Assembly (NCBI GenBank): GCA_018644785.1 | Contig: JABGPV010000112.1 | Span: 1 to 15,552 of the forward strand | Length of the DNA: 15,552 nucleotides | Direction: 5' to 3' | Origin: Deltaproteobacteria bacterium | GTDB lineage: Bacteria; Desulfobacterota; DSM-4660; Desulfatiglandales; Desulfatiglandaceae | Shown here: positions 1 to 6,233 of the stretch, one piece after another | Layout of the letters: each line of letters starts with the position of its first letter | Numbering within the stretch: the first letter of the stretch is position 1 | The notes under the pieces: generated by a model | The model's database searches: none | Told to the model about the DNA's origin: nothing | Seen by the model: only the letters and a program-made list of their open reading frames with translations | Translations under genes and position numbers: made by a program

Positions 1-1669
1 ACACGACACCGATGGAAATTTTCCGTGCAATAACCTTCGTAAAGCCCACATAGGCGTTGGTAGATTTGTCGAAAACCTTGTTGAATAGCCTGAAAAAAGC
101 ACCCAACGGACCTCGCATGGGTTTCCGCTTTCTGAGCAGCAAGGCGCACAAAGCCGGACTCAGGGTCAGAGCGTTCACCGATGAAAAGAGCACCGACACC
201 GCCACCGTGATGGCAAACTGCTGGTACAGGCTGCCGGTGATGCCGCCCATGACGGCCACCGGGATGAACACGGCCACCAGCACCAGGGTGGTGGCGATCA
301 CGGGGGCGGTCACCTCATCCATGGCTTTCATGGTGGCGCTTTTAGGGTCCATCCCGCTTTCGATATGGTTCTGAACCGCTTCCACCACCACAATAGCATC
401 ATCCACCACAATGCCGATGGCCAACACCAGCCCCAGAAGCGACAGAACATTGATGGTGAAGCCGATGATGGGAAACACGATAAACGCCCCCACCAGGGAA
501 ACGGGAATCGCGATGGTGGGGATCAGCGCCGCCCGCCAGTCCTGAATAAAGATGAAAACCACCAGGATCACCAGGGCCAGGGCGATAAAGAGGGTTTCAA
601 TAATTTCATCAATGCCCGCCGAAATGGCCAGGGTGGTATCCAGGGAAATATCGTAGCGAAGACTTTCCGGGAAAGATCCGGCAAGTTCCTCCATGGTCTG
701 CCTGACTTGCCGGGCCAGGTCCACCGCGTTGGAACCGGGGGCCTGGTACACGCCGATCATGGCGCATGCCTTGTCATTGAGCCGGGTAAAAGCGTTATAG
801 GTTTCAACGCCCAGCTCCACCTTTGCCACATGCTTGATCTTGACCTGGGCGCCATCATCGGTGGTGCGGATGACCACTTCACCGAACTGCTTTTCAGACT
901 GCAGCCGCTCCGGCAGCCGGACCGTGTAAGTAATCTCCGTTCCCGGCGGTGCCGGCTCCGCACCGAATTTACCGCCCGGCACAATCACACTCTGAGCGCG
1001 AAGGGCATCAATGATTTCCGGCACCGTAATGCCCATCTGGGCCAGCCGGTCCGGTTTAATCCAGATACGCATGGAATAATCACTGGCGCCGATCACGTTG
1101 ACCCGCCCGATACCCTTGATGCGTGCCAGGATGTCCTTGATGTTGATCAGTGCATAATTCCCCAGCCAGTGCTGATTATAACGTCCGTCTTCAGAAGTGA
1201 CGGCAATGAGCATGAGGATATTGGGAAGGGATTTCTCGGTGGTCACCCCATACCGTTTCACCTCTTCCGGGAGCTTGGCCGTGGCCGCGGCCACCCGGTT
1301 CTGGGTAAACACCGTATTCATATCCGGGTCCGTACCGATGTCAAAGGAGGTCTGGATGGTCATGGTACCGTCATTGGCGTTGGTGGATTTCATGTAGATC
1401 ATGTTGTCCACCCCGTTGATCTGCTGCTCCAGCGGCGTGGCCACGGACTGTTCCACACTGATGGAGTCGGCCCCGGTATAGGTGGCGCGTACTTCCACGA
1501 TGGGGGGGGTAATGTTGGGATATTGTTCTATGGGCAACGCTTTTAGAAATACAAGCCCCACAATCACCGTCACAATGGCAATCACCATGGCGACAATGGG
1601 CCGTCTGACAAAAAAATTACCTTTATCCGTCTGCTTTGCCTGTTTGGCCTGATTCAATTGGTCTGCCAT
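1..1669 (-). CDS. RND (HAE1-type) multidrug efflux pump, inner-membrane subunit, 3' end cut by window
   Basis: This is the inner-membrane, proton-driven pump of a tripartite efflux system of the AcrB/MexB type. About 556 codons are visible, roughly the N-terminal half of a family that usually has about 1,040 residues. The frame runs without a stop from ATG at 1669 to the window edge. The protein begins MADQLNQAKQAKQ, then has a positively charged segment (FFVRRPIVAMV) leading into TM1. The porter-domain motifs ALPIEQYPNITPP and VEQSVATPLEQQINGVDNM follow. Later comes the TM4 proton-relay motif GIVVDDAIVVVE, with the Asp pair at residues 423-424, and then LSPALCALLLRKRKP. The ATG shares one base with the stop of the upstream membrane-fusion gene (TAATG), so the two are probably translationally coupled. 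The substrate cannot be read from sequence. The C-terminal half and any outer-membrane channel gene would lie outside the window. Confidence 0.93.
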   Translation of the reverse strand, partial: MADQLNQAKQAKQTDKGNFFVRRPIVAMVIAIVTVIVGLVFLKALPIEQYPNITPPIVEVRATYTGADSISVEQSVATPLEQQINGVDNMIYMKSTNANDGTMTIQTSFDIGTDPDMNTVFTQNRVAAATAKLPEEVKRYGVTTEKSLPNILMLIAVTSEDGRYNQHWLGNYALINIKDILARIKGIGRVNVIGASDYSMRIWIKPDRLAQMGITVPEIIDALRAQSVIVPGGKFGAEPAPPGTEITYTVRLPERLQSEKQFGEVVIRTTDDGAQVKIKHVAKVELGVETYNAFTRLNDKACAMIGVYQAPGSNAVDLARQVRQTMEELAGSFPESLRYDISLDTTLAISAGIDEIIETLFIALALVILVVFIFIQDWRAALIPTIAIPVSLVGAFIVFPIIGFTINVLSLLGLVLAIGIVVDDAIVVVEAVQNHIESGMDPKSATMKAMDEVTAPVIATTLVLVAVFIPVAVMGGITGSLYQQFAITVAVSVLFSSVNALTLSPALCALLLRKRKPMRGPLGAFFRLFNKVFDKSTNAYVGFTKVIARKISIGVV

Positions 1670-2829
1670 TATTTCTTTTCTTCGTCCTTGAAAGGCACAT
1701 CAACCACCTTCGCCTCTACGACGGTTCCATCCTTGATTTTCTGAAGACCCTCGTAAACCACCTTTTCTCCGGATTTCAAACCCTCCCGAATTAGCCAGAA
1801 GGAATCGATCGTCGGCCCCACTTTCACTTCTTTTATCTGTACTTTGTTTTCGGCGCCCAACACATAGACGCTGAACGTCCCCTGTAGTTCCACGATACAA
1901 CGCTGGGGAATAAGAATCCCGTTTTTTACTACCTCAATCACCCCTTTCACTTTGGCAAACTGGCCCGGGCGAAGCAGTTCATCGGGATTGGGGAAGGAGG
2001 CCTGAATCAAAAGGGCACCTGTCTGGGGATCCACCTCCCGGTTGACAAAATCAGGCTTGCCTTTGTGCTTATATATGGATCCATCAGACAAAATCAGTTC
2101 CAGATTCGCTTTTTCCACCTCTTCGAACTTACCTTTTTCGACCCGCTCCATATGGCGCCGCATGAACTGGAGATACTGGCTTTCCGTGATAAAAAACTGA
2201 ACCAGGACCGTGTCAATGCGTGATACCGTATTCAGGATTATGGGACTGGGCTGACGGCCCACAAAATCCCCCACTTTGGCCTTGGTCTTACCAATAATTC
2301 CGGAGATGGGAGAATAAATCTTGGTATATCCCAGTTGTATCTTTGCGGCCCGGAGATTGGCTTTCGCCGCTTTTATCTGGGAGAGACCCACATCATACTG
2401 AGCCTGGGCGGAATCCAGATCGCTCTGGCTGACCGCCTTTTCTTTAGCAAGGGGCTTAATACGGTCCAAGTAGGTTTTCGATTCCGTCGTGTACGTTTCA
2501 GCTGCGGCCACACCGCTCATCTTGGCGGCCACATCCGCCTCGAACTGTTGACTTTCCAGTGTATAGAGCAACATCCCCTTCTTTACGGGAAATCCTTCCT
2601 GGAAATGGATCCCTTCCAGATACCCCTCCACGCGTGCCGAAATGCCAATATCCTTAAACCCGTAAACCTGTCCCACAAGCTCCTGGTAAATGGGCACTTC
2701 ACGGGCTTTGGTCTCATATACTGACACTTCAGGCGGGGGGGGCGGGGCCTGTTCAGTCTCTTCCTTCACAGTACACGAAAACAGGGTGACGAAAAGAAAG
2801 CCCAGGAAAACCAATTCTATTTTTTTCAT
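1669..2829 (-). CDS. RND efflux periplasmic adaptor (membrane-fusion) lipoprotein
   Basis: This is the periplasmic adaptor that joins an RND pump to an outer-membrane channel. It has 386 residues, a normal length for AcrA/MexA-type proteins. The N-terminus is a lipoprotein signal: MKK, a hydrophobic core, then the lipobox LFSC with the lipidated Cys at residue 19, followed by a charged and proline-rich linker. The order expected for the family is visible. A first lipoyl half-motif comes near residues 65-110 (VEGYLEGIHFQEGFPVKKG). An Ala/Lys/Gln-rich alpha-helical hairpin covers roughly 115-165. The second lipoyl half (YSPISGIIGKTKAKVGDFVG) and beta-barrel segments follow, ending with a membrane-proximal domain (GLKSGEKVVYEGLQKIKDG). 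Its stop overlaps the pump start by one base. It is the first gene of the operon and faces a divergent promoter region that carries a palindrome, which suggests a local repressor site. Confidence 0.93.
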   Translation of the reverse strand: MKKIELVFLGFLFVTLFSCTVKEETEQAPPPPPEVSVYETKAREVPIYQELVGQVYGFKDIGISARVEGYLEGIHFQEGFPVKKGMLLYTLESQQFEADVAAKMSGVAAAETYTTESKTYLDRIKPLAKEKAVSQSDLDSAQAQYDVGLSQIKAAKANLRAAKIQLGYTKIYSPISGIIGKTKAKVGDFVGRQPSPIILNTVSRIDTVLVQFFITESQYLQFMRRHMERVEKGKFEEVEKANLELILSDGSIYKHKGKPDFVNREVDPQTGALLIQASFPNPDELLRPGQFAKVKGVIEVVKNGILIPQRCIVELQGTFSVYVLGAENKVQIKEVKVGPTIDSFWLIREGLKSGEKVVYEGLQKIKDGTVVEAKVVDVPFKDEEKK

Positions 2830-2920
2830 TTTATTTTTCCATTGGGATAATGAAATGGGGTAACGTCTTCACAGACAAGTAAACCGACTCTATCCGGTTT
2901 TTTGTTTCCTTATTAACCGA

Positions 2921-2941
2921 ATTTCTGGTAGTTTACCAGAA
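2921..2941. promoter_or_regulatory. Perfect inverted repeat, candidate operator in the divergent intergenic region
   Basis: TTTCTGGTA (2921-2929) and TACCAGAAA (2933-2941) are exact reverse complements separated by GTT. The site sits in the 183-bp gap between the efflux operon (minus) and the nucleotide cyclase (plus). A 9-bp-arm palindrome of this size suits a dimeric TetR/MarR-type repressor of efflux operons. The protein that binds it is not in the window. No poly-T tract follows directly, so a terminator is less likely. Confidence 0.5.
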
Positions 2942-2942
2942 A

Positions 2943-2971
2943 AAACGCGATCAATTCAAAAGAAACGCGAT
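2943..2971. repeat. Direct repeat AAACGCGAT x2, 20-bp period, candidate regulator site
   Basis: AAACGCGAT occurs at 2943-2951 and again at 2963-2971, so the copies start 20 bp apart, close to two helical turns and on the same DNA face. The pair abuts the palindrome at 2921-2941 and lies 40-70 bp upstream of the cyclase start. The spacing suggests a site for a direct-repeat-binding regulator, possibly of the PhoB/OmpR type. Chance is not excluded. Confidence 0.35.
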
Positions 2972-3012
2972 TCATCCACTTTTGGGAAACCAGGCGCTTT
3001 TGAGAAATCTCA

Positions 3013-4191
3013 ATGGAAAAATATTACAAAGAAAGATTTGAAGCAAGGTCCCGGTTGGACGAAAAAATCGTGCCCTTGGTCAAAATCAACCAGATCTTGC
3101 AGGAAATGCGGGATGAACTAAGAGCCCAGATTCCGTCGGCCATGGAGACCCGCATCCTTTTAATGGACCCGGACGCGAAAAAATATACCCGCCCGCTTCA
3201 GTGCATTCTCTATGATCGACCCGTGAACTGCCTGTCGTGCAAAAGAAGTCGCCCGGTCATCAAAAAAGCGCTTGAAAAGCGGCGGATGGTGGTGGTCCCC
3301 GAGAGTGACCCCATCGAAAGGGAGGACGGCGCCATGGTTCGGGTGGGACCCGAGGCTGCGGTTCCGGCATTTTTGGGAGATGACGTGTTGCTGGTGGTGA
3401 GCGTGGTGGGAAAACCGGGAACCCGCTTCACTCCCAAGGATTTTTTCCTGATTGAGGACTTTGCAAAAACAGCCCTCAACGTGGTGCTGCGGGCCAAAAA
3501 ACACTGGGAAATGACGGAAGAAAAGGTCAGGATCAGCAAAATGCTCAGTGACATTTCCCCCTTCGTTCCCCAATCCGTACTAAAGCTGGCAGAAAAGGAT
3601 CCGGCGCTCCTGGGCCAGGAAAAAGAGAAAAAAGATGTCAGCGTCCTCTTCCTCGACATTGAAGGCTACACCGAGCTCAGCGCCAAATTGCCCGAGCAGG
3701 AGGTCAACCGGATCGTTGAAAGCCTCTTTTCAAGCTTCGTTGATCCCATCCATAGATCCCAGGGGGATATCAATGAAACCGCGGGAGACGGTCTGATGAT
3801 TATTTTTAAAGAGGAGGACATCAAGGCCAATGCCATTAATTCCATCAAGGCCGCCTTTGACATCCACCAGCAGAGTCTTTCGTCTAATCGAAAACTGCCG
3901 TCCCACATTGATCCGTTGAATGTTAACATGGGCATTCACTGTGGCACAGCCCTGGTGGGCATGACCCGGTTCAAAGGCTCCATCGATACCAGAATGACCT
4001 ATACGGCCAGCGGGAATGTGACCAATCTGGCCGCCCGGCTGGCCGCCCATGCCAGAGGCGGCGACATCCTCATCGCGGATGAAACCCGAAATCTGATTAA
4101 AGGCCTCTGGCCGGTATTTGACAAGGGGAGCAAAGTCTTGAAAGGGATCGAAAAACCCGTACACATCTATTCCCTGCTGAGAGAGGGATAG
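3013..4191 (+). CDS. Class III adenylate/guanylate cyclase with GAF-like N-terminal domain
   Basis: This gene should make a cyclic nucleotide from ATP or GTP. The 392-residue product has no signal peptide or clear membrane segment, so it is probably cytoplasmic. Residues ~20-165 look like a divergent GAF-type sensor (for example FTPKDFFLIEDFAKTALNVVL) and contain Cys64, Cys73 and Cys76. Residues ~205-390 are the catalytic domain. The metal-binding Asp215 lies in FLDIEGYT and Asp259 in AGDGLMIIF. The transition-state residues Asn338 and Arg342 lie in TNLAARL. The usual adenine-selecting Lys position appears to hold Glu255 (ETAGD), and the partner Asp position appears to hold Thr331, so the nucleotide used is uncertain. 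ATG at 3013 is preceded by only a weak GAGA ribosome site, inside a short palindrome (TTGAGA-AA-TCTCAA, 3000-3013). A metallo-hydrolase follows 58 bp downstream. Confidence 0.88.
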   Translation: MEKYYKERFEARSRLDEKIVPLVKINQILQEMRDELRAQIPSAMETRILLMDPDAKKYTRPLQCILYDRPVNCLSCKRSRPVIKKALEKRRMVVVPESDPIEREDGAMVRVGPEAAVPAFLGDDVLLVVSVVGKPGTRFTPKDFFLIEDFAKTALNVVLRAKKHWEMTEEKVRISKMLSDISPFVPQSVLKLAEKDPALLGQEKEKKDVSVLFLDIEGYTELSAKLPEQEVNRIVESLFSSFVDPIHRSQGDINETAGDGLMIIFKEEDIKANAINSIKAAFDIHQQSLSSNRKLPSHIDPLNVNMGIHCGTALVGMTRFKGSIDTRMTYTASGNVTNLAARLAAHARGGDILIADETRNLIKGLWPVFDKGSKVLKGIEKPVHIYSLLREG

Positions 4192-4222
4192 TGTTCGTGT
4201 TCCAGAAACCTTTAAAAACATT

Positions 4223-4251
4223 AGCATACAAATCAGGGAGAGCATACAAAT
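4223..4251 (+). promoter_or_regulatory. Ribosome binding site of the MBL hydrolase, flanked by an 11-bp direct repeat
   Basis: GGGAGAG (about 4236-4242) lies 7 bases before ATG 4250 and fixes that start. AGCATACAAAT occurs at 4223-4233 and again at 4241-4251, so the second copy overlaps the initiation codon. The duplication may be a slippage product or may affect initiation. No function is shown. Confidence 0.5.
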
Positions 4252-5089
4252 GATCATCAGATGCCACGGCGCAAGGGGGTCCATTCCGGTTTCAGGCCAG
4301 GAGTATCTCAAATATGGCGGCGACACCACCTGTCTCGAAATCCGAACCAAAAGCGGTGAAATCATTATTGTGGACGCCGGAAGCGGAATTCGGCGTTTGG
4401 GAAACCAGCTTCTTGATGAAGGGAAATTCCACTATCACCTCATTTTCACCCACTCCCACCTGGACCACATCCTGGGGTTTCCTTTTTTTAAACCCATCTA
4501 CCATCCGGAAGCGGTCATCCACATGACAGGCTGCCCCACCACCCAGGGAAATATCCAAAAACTGCTCAGCAAGGCCATGAGCGCCCCACTCTTTCCCATA
4601 CAGTTTGACGCTCTTCAAGCCACCATAGAATACGATGTGGCATGCCAGCTACGCTACCGGTTCGACTCCATCGAGATCTTTCCCATCAACCTCAATCATC
4701 CCAATGGCGGTATGGGATACAAATTCGTGGAGGATGGCAAGTCTTTCGTATTCCTGACGGACAACGAGTTGGGGGGCAAACATCGAAACGGCCGCACCTT
4801 TGAAGAATATGCCGAGTTTTCAAAGGATGTGGACCTGCTTATTCACGATTCGGAATTCACGACGGAAGAATATCAAACCACCCGGGGCTGGGGGCATTCC
4901 ACCTACCCGGATGCCCTGCGTCTGGCCCAGGAAGCCCAGGTCAAAAGATTCGGACTTTTTCACCACAACCAGAACCGCAGCGACGCAGACCAGGACAGGA
5001 TTGTTGAGGAATGCCGATCCATCAACGAAGATAACCACATCAGCATGGATTGCTTTGCCCTGACACAGACCACTACGCTGACCCTGTAA
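4250..5089 (+). CDS. Metallo-beta-lactamase-fold hydrolase, possible cyclic-nucleotide phosphodiesterase
   Basis: This is a 279-residue soluble metallo-beta-lactamase-fold hydrolase of the Lactamase_B_2/PhnP-like branch. The N-terminus (CHGARGSIPVSG, then YGGDTTCLE) is the hallmark of a bacterial subfamily often annotated as cyclic-nucleotide phosphodiesterase or phosphoribosyl phosphodiesterase-like. The metal site is complete: HSHLDH with His68, His70, Asp72 and His73; His150 in NHPNGGMGYKF; Asp171 in FLTDNE; and His238/His239 in GLFHHNQNRSD. The conserved GHSTYPDAL segment is near 215-223. ATG 4250 has a good GGGAGAG site 7 bases upstream. It lies 58 bp after a class III cyclase on the same strand with no terminator seen between them, so the pair may make and remove the same cyclic nucleotide. 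That link is an inference; the substrate is not readable from sequence. Confidence 0.85.
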   Translation: MIIRCHGARGSIPVSGQEYLKYGGDTTCLEIRTKSGEIIIVDAGSGIRRLGNQLLDEGKFHYHLIFTHSHLDHILGFPFFKPIYHPEAVIHMTGCPTTQGNIQKLLSKAMSAPLFPIQFDALQATIEYDVACQLRYRFDSIEIFPINLNHPNGGMGYKFVEDGKSFVFLTDNELGGKHRNGRTFEEYAEFSKDVDLLIHDSEFTTEEYQTTRGWGHSTYPDALRLAQEAQVKRFGLFHHNQNRSDADQDRIVEECRSINEDNHISMDCFALTQTTTLTL

Positions 5090-5143
5090 TGCGGACCTTG
5101 GACGGATGATGCTGTACCACCTATCAACCCGCAGTTCTTAAAG

Positions 5144-5163
5144 AAATCGGTTGAAAACGATTT
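5144..5163. promoter_or_regulatory. Short inverted repeat upstream of the hydrogenase promoter
   Basis: AAATCG (5144-5149) and CGATTT (5158-5163) are inverted copies with an 8-base spacer. The centre is about 24 bp upstream of the start of the -35 box at 5177, where an activator could bind. The stem is AT-rich and has no following U-run, so it is a weak terminator candidate. Confidence 0.25.
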
Positions 5164-5176
5164 TAGACAAAAAGCC

Positions 5177-5206
5177 TTGACAGTATCGGTTTCAGGGTAA
5201 TATACC
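5177..5206 (+). promoter_or_regulatory. Candidate sigma-70 promoter of the hydrogenase/sensor operon
   Basis: A perfect -35 box TTGACA lies at 5177-5182. Two overlapping -10 candidates follow: TAATAT at 5198-5203 (15-bp spacer) and TATACC at 5201-5206 (18-bp spacer). The site falls in the 202-bp gap before the hydrogenase small subunit, about 85-115 bp from its start codon, leaving a leader of roughly 75 bases. I saw no sigma-54 type -24/-12 element here. Confidence 0.55.
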
Positions 5207-5291
5207 TTTACTATTCCCACGAACCATTTGAAATCCATAGCAATGCAGCGCATTCCTTATTTTAACATCGTAAATGAGAGGAAGATGACCC

Positions 5292-6230
5292 ATGTCCAGG
5301 ACGCTCTATTGGATTCAAGGCGGGGGCTGCGGCGGTGATACCTGGTCTTTTTTGAGCGCAGAGTCCCCCGATATTTATGAGCTCTTCGACATTCTTTCCA
5401 TCAAAGTGCTTTGGCACCCTTCCCTCTCTGTAGCCGATCACCAGTCCAGGGAAGAACTGGACCAGGCTATTCTTGAAGATGACGTACCCCTTGATATCCT
5501 GTGTGTGGAAGGATCCATTATTCAGGGTCCGTCTGGAACCGGTCTTGCCGACACCGTGCTGGGCAAGCCGAAAAAAGATTTTATCGGCGCCCTGGCAGAA
5601 AAAGCGCACCACATTATTGCCGTTGGCACATGCGCCAGTTTCGGAGGGTTTGGGACGGATCAGGAAACACAAGCCACCGGCATGCAGTTTCACAAACATG
5701 ATTTGGGGGGCTTCCTTGGAAAAAAATACAAGAGCAAAAGCGGCCTTCCGGTGATCAATCTTCCCGGCTGCCCATGCCACAGCGATGTGTTGGCCGGCAC
5801 GCTTTCCGCCCTGGCCAATGATTTGCCGTTGGAGCTGAACGAAACCAACTCACCCCTGGACTGGTACCGCATCATGGTTCACCAAGGGTGTACCCGGAAC
5901 GAATACCACGAGTATCGTGTTGAGGAAAAGCAGTTTGGTGAAAAAGGGTGCCTCTTCTTTTACATGGGATGCCAGGGACCTCTTGTGAAAGGCCCCTGCA
6001 ACAAGATCCTGTGGAACAGGCGTTCGTCCAAAACGAGAGTGGGCGTCCCCTGTTTCGGCTGTACCCGTCCCGATTTCCCGCAGCGATATCCCTTTTTCAA
6101 GACCCGAAACATCGAAGGAATACCCATTGAACTGCCGGCCGGGGTAAGCCGGGCACACTACATGGCTTACAAAGGAATGGCCGCCGCGGCCGCGCCCAAA
6201 AGGCTGATTAAACGCAAGTCCGGGATATAG
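5292..6230 (+). CDS. [NiFe]-hydrogenase small subunit, group 2 (H2-sensor HoxB/HupU type)
   Basis: This is the iron-sulfur electron-relay subunit of a cytoplasmic [NiFe]-hydrogenase. It has 312 residues, no Tat signal and no C-terminal membrane anchor, which fits group 2 enzymes and argues against a periplasmic uptake enzyme. LDILCVEGSIIQGPSGTG, VHQGCTRNEYHEYR and the ending IEGIPIELPAG...AAAAPKRL strongly recall the sensor subunits HoxB/HupU. Proximal cluster ligands are Cys13, Cys114 and Cys160, but the second ligand position is Asp16 (CGGD, not CxxC). Distal cluster ligands are His197, Cys200, Cys220 and Cys227. The medial cluster has Cys236, Cys254 and Cys257. GAGAGGAAG at 5276-5284 is a good ribosome site 7 bases from ATG 5292; a nearer upstream ATG at 5285 is out of frame. 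The large subunit starts 3 bases after the stop. Confidence 0.93.
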   Translation: MSRTLYWIQGGGCGGDTWSFLSAESPDIYELFDILSIKVLWHPSLSVADHQSREELDQAILEDDVPLDILCVEGSIIQGPSGTGLADTVLGKPKKDFIGALAEKAHHIIAVGTCASFGGFGTDQETQATGMQFHKHDLGGFLGKKYKSKSGLPVINLPGCPCHSDVLAGTLSALANDLPLELNETNSPLDWYRIMVHQGCTRNEYHEYRVEEKQFGEKGCLFFYMGCQGPLVKGPCNKILWNRRSSKTRVGVPCFGCTRPDFPQRYPFFKTRNIEGIPIELPAGVSRAHYMAYKGMAAAAAPKRLIKRKSGI

Positions 6231-6233
6231 ATC

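Noticed and set aside
365..1546. Long plus-strand open frame of 393 codons
   Set aside because: It is antisense to the RND pump, rich in His, Gly, Asn and Arg with no recognisable fold; the minus frame shows clear RND motifs throughout.
2880..2902. Terminator-like AACCG...CGGTT followed by T6
   Set aside because: The stem is only 5 bp with an 8-base loop and lies upstream of both divergent genes, where a terminator is not expected.
3160..3659. Minus-strand open frames opposite the cyclase
   Set aside because: Antisense shadows without ribosome sites or recognisable domains; the plus-strand cyclase accounts for the region.
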